A stretch of DNA of 42,942 nt from Stutzerimonas stutzeri TS44 (GTDB lineage: Bacteria; Pseudomonadota; Gammaproteobacteria; Pseudomonadales; Pseudomonadaceae): assembly GCA_000263395.1 (NCBI GenBank), contig AJXE01000028.1, positions 1 to 42,942 of the forward strand, given 5' to 3'. A program made the translations under genes and the position numbers. A model generated the notes under the pieces. That model was not told where the DNA came from, ran no database searches, and was given only the letters and a program-made list of their open reading frames with translations. Below, one piece after another: positions 23,529 through 35,620 of this stretch. How positions within the stretch are numbered: the first letter of the stretch is position 1; every line of letters starts with the position of its first letter.

Positions 23529-23554
23529 AGAACGCCCCATTCAAGGGGCGTTCT
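23529..23554 (-). terminator. Probable terminator between yidC and mnmE
   Basis: AGAACGCCCC and GGGGCGTTCT form a 10-bp perfect stem with a 6-base loop, about 20 bp past the yidC stop codon. The T-tract is poor on the minus strand (TCTGCTATTT) and only slightly better on the plus strand, so partial readthrough into mnmE is possible. Confidence 0.65.
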
Positions 23555-23574
23555 TTATCGCTTGCTGGGCGCGG

Positions 23575-25242
23575 TCAGGCGTTCTTGGCCTGCTCGATCT
23601 GCCGGGTAATGTACCACTGCTGGGCGATCGACAGGACGTTGTTGACCACCCAGTACAGCACCAGGCCAGCCGGGAACCAGAGGAAGAAGAAGGTGAAGAT
23701 GATCGGCAGCAGCTTCATCACCTTGGCCTGCATCGGGTCCGGCGGTGTCGGGTTCAGTTGCTGCTGGATGAACATGGTGACGCCCATGATGATCGGCAGG
23801 ATGAAGAACGGATCCTTGATCGACAGGTCGGTGATCCAGAACATCCACGGCGCCTGGCGCATCTCCACGCTTTCCAGCAACACCCAGTACAGCGCGAGGA
23901 ACACCGGCATCTGCACGATGATCGGCAGACAGCCACCGAGCGGGTTGATCTTCTCCTTCTTGTACAACTCCATCATCGCCTGCGACAGCTTCTGGCGATC
24001 GTCACCGTGCTGTTCCTTGAGCGCCTGCATCTTCGGCGACACTGCGCGCATGCGCGCCATCGACTTGTAGCTGGCAGCCGACAGCGGGAAGAACGCCAGC
24101 TTGATGATGATGGTCAGGACGATGATCGACCAGCCCCAGTTGCCCAGCAGCGCATGGATGTTTCCCAGCAGCCAGAAGATCGGCTGGGCGATGAACCAGA
24201 GGATGCCGTAGTCGACGGTCAGGCGCAGGCCGGGCGACAGTTCCTCGAGCTTGTCCTGGCTCTTCGGGCCGGCATACAGGGTCGCGCCGGTCTCGCCCTG
24301 CGCACCCGCGGCGACGCTGACCGCCGGGCCGGTGAAGCCGATGATGTAGTTGCCCTGGCCGTCCTTGCGGGTCTGCACCAGGTTGGTGTCGCCGGGCTGG
24401 GGAATCCAGGCGGTGACGAAGTAGTGCTGCAGCCAGGCGATCCAGCCGCCCTCGACCGTCTCGCGCAGGCTCTTGTCGTCCATGTCGCCCATCGACACCT
24501 TGGTGTAGGGCTCATCCTTGGTCCACAGCGCCGCGCCCAGGTAGGTGGCGGTGCCGGTCGCGGTGCTCGAGGACGGATCGGCGCTGCCGTCGCGCTTGAG
24601 CTGGCCGAACAGATGGCCGGTCCAGGGCTTGCCGCTCTGGTTGTCGATCAGGTAGCGCACGGCCAGATCGTACTGGCCGCGCTCGAAGACGAAGCGCTTG
24701 GTGTAGTTGACGCCATCGGCGCTGTACTTCAGGTCGACCAGCAACTGGTCCTGGCCTTCGCCGAGCTGGTAGTCGTTCTTCTCGCTGCTGTATTGCGGAC
24801 GGCCGCTGGCTTGGTCGGGGCCGTCGCCGATCAGGCCGCTCTGGGCCTCGTAGGTCCGCTCGCTGCTGCGTTCGAACAGCTGGAACGGCACGTCCGGGCG
24901 ATCCTGTCGGCGTGGGTACTGCGGCAGGCGCAGTTCGACAATGTCGCCGCCCAGCGGATCGATGGCGACGTCCAGCACGTCGGTGCGCACGCGGATCAGC
25001 TGCTTGCTCGGTGCGCTGGCGGCAATCGCGCTGGCCTGCGGCTGGCCCACCAGGCTGGGGACGTCTTCATGATTGCTGGCGCTGTTCGCAGCGGGTGTCT
25101 CCGGCAACGCAGCCACGGCAGGCTGGGTCTGAGTGGTCTCGGCCGGAAGCGCGGCCTGGCCATAATCCTGGTTCCACTGCAGAACCATCAGGTAGGCAAC
25201 GACTGCCAATGCCACGAGCAGGATCGAGCGTTTGATATCCAT
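23575..25242 (-). CDS. yidC: Membrane protein insertase YidC
   Basis: YidC inserts inner-membrane proteins, including Fo subunits, alone or with SecYEG. ATG 25242 gives MDIKRSILLVALAVVAYLMV (first transmembrane anchor) and 555 aa. A large periplasmic domain (about residues 60-340) follows, then the conserved core near 350-540 with the hydrophilic hairpin (KMQALKEQHGDDRQKLSQ) and GGCLPIIVQMPVF. Ala/Gln/Pro-rich sequence after the first helix is a flexible linker. An upstream extension of the frame overlaps yidD and is rejected. The start is 2 bp after yidD. Confidence 0.97.
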   Translation of the reverse strand: MDIKRSILLVALAVVAYLMVLQWNQDYGQAALPAETTQTQPAVAALPETPAANSASNHEDVPSLVGQPQASAIAASAPSKQLIRVRTDVLDVAIDPLGGDIVELRLPQYPRRQDRPDVPFQLFERSSERTYEAQSGLIGDGPDQASGRPQYSSEKNDYQLGEGQDQLLVDLKYSADGVNYTKRFVFERGQYDLAVRYLIDNQSGKPWTGHLFGQLKRDGSADPSSSTATGTATYLGAALWTKDEPYTKVSMGDMDDKSLRETVEGGWIAWLQHYFVTAWIPQPGDTNLVQTRKDGQGNYIIGFTGPAVSVAAGAQGETGATLYAGPKSQDKLEELSPGLRLTVDYGILWFIAQPIFWLLGNIHALLGNWGWSIIVLTIIIKLAFFPLSAASYKSMARMRAVSPKMQALKEQHGDDRQKLSQAMMELYKKEKINPLGGCLPIIVQMPVFLALYWVLLESVEMRQAPWMFWITDLSIKDPFFILPIIMGVTMFIQQQLNPTPPDPMQAKVMKLLPIIFTFFFLWFPAGLVLYWVVNNVLSIAQQWYITRQIEQAKNA

Positions 25243-25244
25243 GG

Positions 25245-25490
25245 TTACTCGGCCATCGATGATGAATTGGAGGTTTTGGGTGAAGGCACGGGATCGTAGC
25301 CGCCGGGATGCCACGGATGGCATCGGCCGAGCCGACGCAGGCTCAGCCAGCCGCCCTGCAGCAAGCCATGTGTTTCGATGGCCTCAAGTGCATAGCACGA
25401 GCAGCTGGGATAGAAACGACAGTGGCTGGCCATCATGGGGCTGATGGCGTACTGGTACAGCTTGATGGAAGCGAGGGCCAATTTACGCAT
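25245..25490 (-). CDS. yidD: Membrane protein insertion efficiency factor YidD
   Basis: YidD is a small membrane-associated protein that aids YidC-dependent insertion. It is 81 aa from [18 protein letters not shown], with the family Cys-rich segment [13 protein letters not shown] and [18 protein letters not shown]. The C-terminal tail is DPVPSP followed by Ser-rich sequence. The start lies 8 bp inside rnpA, indicating translational coupling. Confidence 0.95.
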   Translation of the reverse strand: MRKLALASIKLYQYAISPMMASHCRFYPSCSCYALEAIETHGLLQGGWLSLRRLGRCHPWHPGGYDPVPSPKTSNSSSMAE

Positions 25491-25878
25491 GGGTAGTGTT
25501 GGCTGCTCCAGGATCGCCCGACATCGCGGGCTGCTGGCGGGACAAGCGTTTCCACAGTTTGGTGAATTGCCGGGCCAGCTCGGGATTGTCCAGATCGGCC
25601 AACCCCTTGCGCGCAACGATCACCACATCCCAGCCAGCCAGCTCGAGCTGGTGCTGGCGAAACGCCTCGCGGATCTGCCGCTTGATGCGATTGCGCTCGA
25701 CCGAGAGCTTCACGCTCTTCTTGCCGATCACCAGACCGAGGCGCGGATGTTGCAGACCGTTTTCGCGTGCCAGTAGCAGGACATTCCTGCCGGGCACCTT
25801 GCCGGTCGGGGAGTCGAACACACACTTGAACTGGCGCGGTGTCAGCAGACGCTTTTCCCGGCCGAAGTCTCGACTCAC
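25483..25878 (-). CDS. rnpA: Ribonuclease P protein component
   Basis: RnpA helps the RNase P RNA to remove tRNA leader sequences. The 131-aa basic protein starts at GTG 25878 ([20 protein letters not shown]) and has the RNR motif region [18 protein letters not shown] is chosen because the frame has no better start after rpmH. The purine run AGGGG abuts the start, so initiation may rely on coupling to rpmH, 14 bp upstream. The C-terminal tail (Pro/Gly/Ala-rich) is variable in the family. Confidence 0.94.
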   Translation of the reverse strand: MSRDFGREKRLLTPRQFKCVFDSPTGKVPGRNVLLLARENGLQHPRLGLVIGKKSVKLSVERNRIKRQIREAFRQHQLELAGWDVVIVARKGLADLDNPELARQFTKLWKRLSRQQPAMSGDPGAANTTHA

Positions 25879-25892
25879 CCCCTGTGCCGATG

Positions 25893-26027
25893 TCAGACGG
25901 TCAGACGCTTGCGGCCTTTGGCGCGACGGCGCGACAGGACTTGACGGCCGTTCTTGGTGGCCATGCGGGCACGGAAACCGTGGGTACGAGCGCGCTTGAT
26001 GGTGCTGGGTTGGAAAGTGCGTTTCAT
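25893..26027 (-). CDS. rpmH: 50S ribosomal protein L34
   Basis: A 44-aa, extremely basic protein with the L34 signature [20 protein letters not shown] and ending GRKRLTV. It marks the left edge of the dnaA-side origin region and leads the rpmH-rnpA-yidD-yidC unit on the minus strand. Confidence 0.98.
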
Positions 26028-26086
26028 GGTGCGTTTACCTGGTGATCCATTGCGGGCCGGAATGGCCCCCTTTCAAGAGACCGGCG

Positions 26087-26115
26087 ATTGTAGAGAAGCC
26101 TGCGGGTCAGGTCAA
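26087..26115 (-). promoter_or_regulatory. Sigma-70 promoter of rpmH
   Basis: On the minus strand TTGACC (26115-26110) and TACAAT (26092-26087) are 17 bases apart. The predicted transcript starts about 50 bases before rpmH. The promoter borders the origin region. Confidence 0.8.
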
Positions 26116-26139
26116 TTTCCAGCCAGCTCGACGCCAAGA

Positions 26140-26531
26140 AGAAATAGAAAGAAAAAGAGTTAAAAAGCTTTTCCAGATATAGAGCTTGTATATGTACCTG
26201 CTTATTTCTGTGGATAACCTCACGAAGGCCTTGTGTCACCAAGCCCCTAGCGATGCGCAACCCGGTGGAGGAGACGGGGGTTTCCGGTGGCTATGCCGTG
26301 TGCGGCCTGAGGATAACACGTGAAGATATCCACAAGCGCGTGGTGCCACAGCTTGAGCACAGTCTTTTCAACTGCTCTCAGGCGACGTTATCAACAACCT
26401 TCACTGGATGCTGCTGGATCGTTTGCAGCAGACTCTCCGTGATATGACTGCGGAGGCAGTTGTGGATAACCCCGGTGCCGATAGCTACAATGACGGGCTT
26501 CTGCACTCGACGAAGGTTGATAGGAGTTTCC
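26140..26531. other. oriC: Chromosomal origin of replication (oriC), rpmH-dnaA gap
   Basis: The 504-bp rpmH-dnaA gap has no gene. It contains A/T-rich sequence (26140-26208), perfect DnaA boxes TGTGGATAA at 26209-26217 and 26461-26469, and single-mismatch boxes at 26326-26334 (ATATCCACA) and 26388-26396 (TTATCAACA). This gap is where pseudomonad origins are known to lie. Gene orientation diverges here: minus strand to the left, plus strand to the right. Confidence 0.88.
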
Positions 26532-27980
26532 GTGTCGGTGGAACTTTGGCAGCAATGCGTGGACCTCTTGCGCGACGAGCTGCCTGCTCAGCAATTCAAC
26601 ACATGGATTCGCCCACTGCAGGTGGAAAGCGAAGGCGACGAGCTGCGCGTCTATGCTCCCAACCGTTTCGTCCTCGACTGGGTCAACGAGAAGTACCTGT
26701 CACGCCTGCTTGAACTGCTGGGCGAACGCGCCGATGGCATGACACCGGCGTTGTCGTTGTTGATCGGCAGCAAGCGCACGGCGCCTGCCGCACTGCCTTC
26801 CGCGGCGGCAGCGCGACAGCGGGTGGCTACGCCGGCTGTCACCAGCGCCGAAGGTACACCTGCCGCGCCGATGATGCCGGCGGCAGCAGTTGCCGCGGAG
26901 CCGGAGCCAGAAGCGCCCCGCCCAGCGCGCAACGTGCAGGTCGAGGGCGGGCTCAAGCACACCAGTTACCTGAATCGGACCTTTACCTTCGAGAATTTCG
27001 TCGAAGGCAAGTCCAACCAGCTGGCCCGTGCGGCGGCCTGGCAGGTGGCGGACAATCCCAAGCATGGCTACAACCCGCTCTTCCTCTATGGTGGCGTCGG
27101 GCTCGGCAAGACCCACCTGATGCATGCGGTGGGCAACCATCTGCTGAAGAAGAATCCCAATGCCAAGGTGGTGTACCTGCATTCGGAGCGCTTCGTCGCG
27201 GATATGGTCAAGGCCCTGCAGCTCAATGCCATCAACGAGTTCAAGCGCTTCTACCGCTCGGTCGATGCGCTGCTGATCGACGATATCCAGTTCTTCGCCA
27301 AGAAGGAGCGCTCCCAGGAGGAGTTCTTCCACACCTTCAATGCGCTGCTCGAAGGCGGCCAGCAGGTCATCCTCACCAGTGACCGCTATCCGAAGGAGAT
27401 CGACGGCCTCGAGGAACGCCTCAAATCGCGCTTCGGCTGGGGACTGACGGTCGCCGTGGAGCCGCCGGAGCTGGAAACCCGCGTGGCGATCCTGATGAAG
27501 AAGGCCGATCAGGCCAAGGTCGATCTGCCGCACGATGCGGCGTTCTTCATCGCCCAGCGCATCCGCTCCAACGTGCGCGAGCTGGAGGGCGCGCTCAAGC
27601 GGGTCATCGCTCACGCGCACTTCATGGGGCGGGAGATCACCATCGAGCTGATCCGCGAGTCGCTCAAGGACCTGCTGGCGTTGCAGGACAAACTGGTCAG
27701 CGTCGACAATATCCAGCGCACTGTCGCCGAGTACTACAAGATCAAGATTGCCGATCTGTTGTCGAAACGGCGGTCGCGCTCCGTCGCACGCCCGCGCCAG
27801 GTGGCGATGGCGTTGTCCAAGGAGCTGACTAACCACAGTCTGCCCGAGATTGGCGATGCGTTCGGTGGGCGCGATCACACCACGGTGCTCCATGCGTGCC
27901 GTAAGATCGCCGAATTGCGTGAAACAGACGCCGATATTCGTGAAGATTACAAGAATTTGCTGCGAACTCTGACAACCTGA
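26532..27980 (+). CDS. dnaA: Chromosomal replication initiator DnaA
   Basis: DnaA binds 9-mer boxes at oriC and opens the duplex. GTG 26532 ([20 protein letters not shown]) is the start because TAGGAG lies six bases upstream; the protein is 482 aa. Domain I is followed by an Ala/Pro-rich linker (about 85-150). The AAA+ domain has [19 protein letters not shown] and LLIDDIQFF. Domain IV carries the DNA-binding signature [15 protein letters not shown]. An AUG-less start preceded by DnaA boxes suggests the usual autoregulation. Confidence 0.98.
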   Translation: MSVELWQQCVDLLRDELPAQQFNTWIRPLQVESEGDELRVYAPNRFVLDWVNEKYLSRLLELLGERADGMTPALSLLIGSKRTAPAALPSAAAARQRVATPAVTSAEGTPAAPMMPAAAVAAEPEPEAPRPARNVQVEGGLKHTSYLNRTFTFENFVEGKSNQLARAAAWQVADNPKHGYNPLFLYGGVGLGKTHLMHAVGNHLLKKNPNAKVVYLHSERFVADMVKALQLNAINEFKRFYRSVDALLIDDIQFFAKKERSQEEFFHTFNALLEGGQQVILTSDRYPKEIDGLEERLKSRFGWGLTVAVEPPELETRVAILMKKADQAKVDLPHDAAFFIAQRIRSNVRELEGALKRVIAHAHFMGREITIELIRESLKDLLALQDKLVSVDNIQRTVAEYYKIKIADLLSKRRSRSVARPRQVAMALSKELTNHSLPEIGDAFGGRDHTTVLHACRKIAELRETDADIREDYKNLLRTLTT

Positions 27981-28013
27981 ATGCGATCAATCCAATAGGC
28001 AAGGGACCAGACC

Positions 28014-29117
28014 ATGCATTTCACCATTCAGCGCGAAGCCCTGTTGAAACCCCTGCAACTGGTTGCCGGGGTTGTCGAACGGCGGCAAACCTTGCCGGTG
28101 CTCTCCAACGTCCTGCTGGTCGTGCAGGGCCAGCAGCTGTCGTTGACCGGTACCGACCTGGAAGTCGAACTGGTCGGCCGCGTGACCCTCGAAGACGCCG
28201 CCGAGCCAGGCGAGATTACCGTTCCGGCGCGCAAGCTGATGGATATCTGCAAGAGTCTGCCCAGCGATGCGCTGATCGATATCCGTCTCGATGAGCACAA
28301 GGTCCTGATCAAGTCGGGACGCAGCCGCTTCACGCTGTCCAGCCTGCCGGCCAACGACTTCCCCACCGTGGAGGAAGGCCCGGGCTCGCTGGGATTCAGC
28401 GTCGAGCAGGGCAAGCTGCGGCGCCTGATCGAGCGCAGCAGTTTCGCGATGGCGCAGCAGGATGTGCGCTACTACCTCAACGGCATGCTGCTCGAGGTCT
28501 CCAACGGCATGCTGCGCACCGTGGCCACCGATGGTCACCGCCTGGCCATGTGTTCCATGCAGGCCGGTATCGAGCAGGCCGACCGCCATCAGGTCATCGT
28601 CCCGCGCAAGGGCATTCTCGAGCTGGCGCGTCTGCTCACCGAGCAGGACGCCGAGGTCAGTATCATGCTCGGCCAGCATCATGTGCGGGCCACCACCGGC
28701 GAATTCACCTTCACCTCCAAGCTGGTGGACGGCAAGTTCCCCGATTACGAGCGCGTGCTGCCGCGCGGTGGCGACAAGCTGGTGGTCGGGGATCGCCAGC
28801 AGCTGCGCGAGGCCTTCAGTCGCACGGCCATTCTCTCCAACGAGAAGTATCGCGGTATCCGCCTGCAGCTGGAGAGCGGCCTGCTGAAGATCCAGGCCAA
28901 CAACCCGGAACAGGAAGAGGCCGAGGAAGAGATCGCCGTGGACTACAACGGTGGCTCGCTGGAGATCGGCTTCAACGTCAGCTATCTGCTCGATGTGCTT
29001 GGCGTGATGACCACCGAGCGGGTTCGCCTGATCCTGTCCGACGCCAACAGCAGCGCGCTGCTGCAGGAATTCGACAACGACGATTCCGCTTACGTCGTGA
29101 TGCCGATGCGTCTGTAA
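28014..29117 (+). CDS. dnaN: DNA polymerase III beta subunit (sliding clamp)
   Basis: The beta clamp encircles DNA and tethers polymerase III and repair enzymes. The 367-aa protein has three clamp-fold repeats, starting MHFTIQREALLKPLQLVAGV, and ends in YVVMPMRL, the conserved C-terminus near the protein-binding pocket. It is 33 bp after dnaA and 9 bp before recF. Confidence 0.98.
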   Translation: MHFTIQREALLKPLQLVAGVVERRQTLPVLSNVLLVVQGQQLSLTGTDLEVELVGRVTLEDAAEPGEITVPARKLMDICKSLPSDALIDIRLDEHKVLIKSGRSRFTLSSLPANDFPTVEEGPGSLGFSVEQGKLRRLIERSSFAMAQQDVRYYLNGMLLEVSNGMLRTVATDGHRLAMCSMQAGIEQADRHQVIVPRKGILELARLLTEQDAEVSIMLGQHHVRATTGEFTFTSKLVDGKFPDYERVLPRGGDKLVVGDRQQLREAFSRTAILSNEKYRGIRLQLESGLLKIQANNPEQEEAEEEIAVDYNGGSLEIGFNVSYLLDVLGVMTTERVRLILSDANSSALLQEFDNDDSAYVVMPMRL

Positions 29118-29126
29118 CCTGCTTCG

Positions 29127-32652
<3,526 letters not shown>

Positions 32653-32660
32653 TCGCGCTT

Positions 32661-32724
32661 GTAGGTGGGCAAAGTTATTTGCCCATTCGGACAAAGTTAG
32701 GTGGTTCGGCTAAAGTTAATAGCC
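32661..32724. repeat. Block of three AAAGTTA repeats with two inverted repeats
   Basis: The octamer (C/T)AAAGTTA occurs three times within 60 bp: as part of GGGCAAAGTTATTTGCCC (32667-32684, perfect 7-bp arms), at 32692-32699, and within GGCTAAAGTTAATAGCC (32708-32724, 5-bp arms). The block begins 9 bp after gyrB, near TGTAGGTGG. Terminal-repeat blocks of this kind occur at insertion-element ends, but I cannot name a family. Confidence 0.7.
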
Positions 32725-32742
32725 TACTGCCCTCCTCCTGAT

Positions 32743-32776
32743 AAACCCCGGTTGACTGAAAGGTCTGCCGGGGTTT
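32743..32776 (+). terminator. Intrinsic terminator after gyrB
   Basis: AAACCCCGG and CCGGGGTTT form a 9-bp stem with a 16-base loop followed by TTTTGTC. It closes the dnaA-gyrB transcription unit and directly precedes the hsdM remnant. Confidence 0.75.
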
Positions 32777-32782
32777 TGTCAT

Positions 32783-33370
32783 TTGCTGGCCAGTCTCAAG
32801 GCCGATGGACGTATGGGGGTTATCCTGCCCCATGGGGTTCTGTTCCGCAGTGGCGAGGAAGGCAAGATTCGTGAGGGACTGCTGTTCGGCACAGACGCAG
32901 CCAATGGCACCCAGCCGGGTGATCTGATTGAAGCCATCGTCGGCCTGCCCTCTGCCCTGTTCTACAACACAGGCATCCCGGCGTGCGTGCTGATCCTTAA
33001 CAAACAAAAACCTGCTGCTCTAAAGGGCAAGGTCATCATCATTGATGCCAGCCGTGACTACCTGGAAGGCAAGGCGCAGAACAGTCTGCGAGCTGATGAC
33101 ATCAGGAATATTGTTAACACATATAAGGCGGCATTTGAGCAGCAAGCCGAAGTCGAGAACTATTGCCGGGTCGTGACGCTGGACGAAATCCGCAGCAACG
33201 ACGGCAATCTCAATATTGCTCGCTATATCGACAATGGTGAGTCTGAAGAGACTGTCGATGTGGCTGCAACTTTGAAGAAGCTGGAGGCGCTGGCCAACGA
33301 AGAAGCGCAGATTGATGAGCGGCTAGATGGTTATTTGAAGGAGTTGGGTCTGCTGGAGATCGGGGCATGA
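32783..33370 (+). pseudogene. hsdM: HsdM, 5'-truncated type I DNA methyltransferase remnant
   Basis: Only the C-terminal about 195 residues of HsdM remain (LLASLKADGRMGVILPHGVLF onward, ending GLLEIGA). HsdM proteins are usually about 500 aa or more, so the N-terminal helical domain, the SAM-binding FxGxG motif and the catalytic NPPF/Y motif are absent. The reading frame opens after a stop at 32753-32755, and recognisable similarity starts at about 32783, just after the gyrB terminator. The 3' end is intact and overlaps hsdS as ATGA. The remaining product cannot methylate DNA; whether it is translated at all is unknown. Confidence 0.88.
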
Positions 33371-34722
33371 GCCAATGCGTAGCTGATTCGCTCCGAGAGA
33401 CTCCTATAGGAGCCGTCACCTCCGACTGGGAAATGGGCGTAATTGGTGACTTTGTAAGTGCCCTGCAAGCAGGTGTCAGTGTCAATGCTGTTGAAACTGA
33501 TTTTGGTTGTGCAGAGGGGGAACTTGGTGTGCTGAAGAGCAGTGCGGTACTCCAAGGTAGGTTTTATGCGAATCAGCACAAGGTAGTCGTCGCGGAAGAC
33601 GTGGGAAGAGTGGCAACAAGTGTTGTCGCAGACCGAATCATCATCAGCCGCATGAACACTCCCGCGCTTGTGGGTGAATCAGGCTATGTGACAAAGGATG
33701 AGCCCAATCTGTTCCTGCCCGACCGCCTATGGCAAACCGAGCCTTCAGAGCGGCCACACTCACAGCGTTGGCTGTCTTACTGGTTGCAGCATCCTGGGGT
33801 TCGCCGATTGATTGCTGTCGGTGCAACTGGTACTAGCAACAGCATGAAGAACATCTCGAAAGAGACCGTGCTGTCGTTGCCTGTTCCCCGTACGCCACTA
33901 TCTGAACAACAAAAAATTGCCGCAATCCTCACGGCTGTGGATGACAAGCTGGATGTGATTGCCCGCCAGATTGAAGTCACTCAGGCCCTCAAACAGGGGC
34001 TGATGCAGACCTTATTCAGTCGGGGCGTTGGTACCCAAGAGGCCGATGGCCACTGGGCATCGCATACCGAGTTTAAGGACAGTGAGCTGGGGGAAATTCC
34101 CTCGGCTTGGATGGTCACTACGGTCGGAGAGGTTTGTGAGGTAAAGGGCGGCAAGCGACTGCCCAAGGGCGAGACACTGACCGAAGAAAACACCGGTCAC
34201 CCGTATATTCGTGTGACCGATATGTTTATGGGGGGGGTCGATACCGCAGGCATCCTTTACGTTCCCTCTCACGTACAGCCCACCATTGCCCGATACACGA
34301 TTTCCAAGGACGACATCTTTATTTCGGTGGCTGGAACGTTGGGTCTTGTGGGCATTGTTCCAGAAGAACTCGATGGGGCGAACTTGACAGAGAACGCCGA
34401 CAAGCTCACAGACATTAAAATTAATCGTGACTACTTGTTCTATTGCCTTTGCTCCGACGCTATTCAGGATTTGATAGCACGGGAGGCGACCTCAAATGCC
34501 CAGCCAAAACTGGCCCTAACACGCATTCGTGAGTTTTCCTTTCCATTGCCTTCAGATGAGGAGCAAGCACGTATTGCAACCATCTTGGCGTCAGTTGATG
34601 GAAAGCTTAGGTTGCTATCGACCAAGCGAGAAAAGTATTCCTCACTCAAGCGCGGACTGATGCAAAAGCTGCTAACCGGCGAATGGCGGGTCAGGCTCGA
34701 TGGCCCTATCAGTACAACCTGA
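33367..34722 (+). CDS. hsdS: Type I restriction specificity subunit
   Basis: HsdS recognises the bipartite target of a type I system. The 451-aa protein has two target-recognition domains (about 20-150 and 235-375), each followed by a conserved helical spacer: PLSEQQKIAAILTAVDDKLD then QALKQGLMQTLFS, and DEEQARIATILASVDGKL then LKRGLMQKLLTGEWRV. The half-repeat structure is complete. It overlaps the hsdM remnant by 4 bp, and its 3' end overlaps the next frame. Confidence 0.94.
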   Translation: MSQCVADSLRETPIGAVTSDWEMGVIGDFVSALQAGVSVNAVETDFGCAEGELGVLKSSAVLQGRFYANQHKVVVAEDVGRVATSVVADRIIISRMNTPALVGESGYVTKDEPNLFLPDRLWQTEPSERPHSQRWLSYWLQHPGVRRLIAVGATGTSNSMKNISKETVLSLPVPRTPLSEQQKIAAILTAVDDKLDVIARQIEVTQALKQGLMQTLFSRGVGTQEADGHWASHTEFKDSELGEIPSAWMVTTVGEVCEVKGGKRLPKGETLTEENTGHPYIRVTDMFMGGVDTAGILYVPSHVQPTIARYTISKDDIFISVAGTLGLVGIVPEELDGANLTENADKLTDIKINRDYLFYCLCSDAIQDLIAREATSNAQPKLALTRIREFSFPLPSDEEQARIATILASVDGKLRLLSTKREKYSSLKRGLMQKLLTGEWRVRLDGPISTT

Positions 34723-35617
34723 GTTTCTCTTCATGGACGAAATCATCCCCCTGCCCTCGGATCTTTTGCCTGACCTGCAACGCACCGTGCAGCGCAAGCT
34801 CGGACGCTGCATGTTGCAGTTGCAGCAGTACGAGCGGCTGCTGAAGGCCATGGTTGCCCATAGCGAGTTGAGTGGCCCTCCGGAACGACTTCAGGCGATT
34901 CATGACGAGAAGATTGCCTGTGCCCATAAGAAGACTCTGGGCACCTTGGTGGGGATGCTGACCGAGAGCTATCTGAAACTGCCGGACTTATCTGATGAGT
35001 CAGAGCAGGCGGAGCCAATTGATCAGATATGGGTCAGCTTCCGATGCCAGATGGAATTACCTCAGGAGCGCTACGCCGAAACCAAGGCGGCGCTCAAGGA
35101 ATTGGTCGACCTGCGTAATGAGTTGGTGCACCACTTTCTTCAGCGCTTCGACCTTTGGGCCGTCGATGGCTGCAAAGCTGCGGAGTCTTATCTCGATGAA
35201 AGTTACGAAACCATCGACGGCCACTACCTGACGCTGCGCGATTGGGCCAAATCCATGGATGAAGCTAGGCAGTATATGGTGTCGTTTATGCAGACCCCGG
35301 AGTACAGGGATTTCGTCATCAACGGTATTGGGCCGGATGGCACCGTACACTGGGCTAGCAGCGGTATAACCAACTGCTTACGTGAAGCGGAAACCAAGCT
35401 GGCTGAGGCTGGGTGGACACCTCTTTTCGAAGCCATCCATTGGATAGCCAAGACCTACCCCGAGCAGACGCCCAAGCGCTATGGCTGCGGAAGCTGGCGT
35501 CATGTCATCCATGCGTCGCAGCAGTTTGAAATTCGTAAGCAAAGCCAAGCCGATAATGGCCCTACGGTGGTTTGGTATCGCAGTCGCCCGAGGGAAACCT
35601 CCAAGGAGCAGGAGTAA
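34700..35617 (+). CDS. Protein with HEPN-like helical part and C-terminal OST-HTH/LOTUS-like domain
   Basis: This 305-aa protein is not a restriction subunit. Its middle is helical and contains DLRNELVHHF, where Arg139-Asn140 ... His144 fits the R-N-x3-H (RX4H) pattern of HEPN domains, often RNases in defence loci. The last about 65 residues (AGWTPLFEAIHWIAKTYPEQ, then YGCGSWRHVI, then VVWYRSRP) resemble OST-HTH/LOTUS RNA-binding domains by pattern. Two starts are possible: ATG 34700, overlapping hsdS by 23 bp, or ATG 34733 (MDEIIPLPSDLL). It sits between hsdS and hsdR, 3 bp before hsdR, so it is part of the operon. An RNA-directed anti-phage role is inference. Confidence 0.75.
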   Translation: MALSVQPEFLFMDEIIPLPSDLLPDLQRTVQRKLGRCMLQLQQYERLLKAMVAHSELSGPPERLQAIHDEKIACAHKKTLGTLVGMLTESYLKLPDLSDESEQAEPIDQIWVSFRCQMELPQERYAETKAALKELVDLRNELVHHFLQRFDLWAVDGCKAAESYLDESYETIDGHYLTLRDWAKSMDEARQYMVSFMQTPEYRDFVINGIGPDGTVHWASSGITNCLREAETKLAEAGWTPLFEAIHWIAKTYPEQTPKRYGCGSWRHVIHASQQFEIRKQSQADNGPTVVWYRSRPRETSKEQE

Positions 35618-35620
35618 GCA

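Noticed and set aside
25243..25323. Extended yidC start at 25323
   Set aside because: It would overlap yidD and add residues unlike YidC; ATG 25242 begins the normal membrane anchor.
26310..26325. AACACGTGAAG as a third parS site
   Set aside because: Only the CACGTG core matches; the outer bases do not form the parS palindrome.
32661..32724. AAAGTTA block as a CRISPR or riboswitch
   Set aside because: Units are irregularly spaced, without spacers of constant length, and it lies after a stop codon, not before a gene start.
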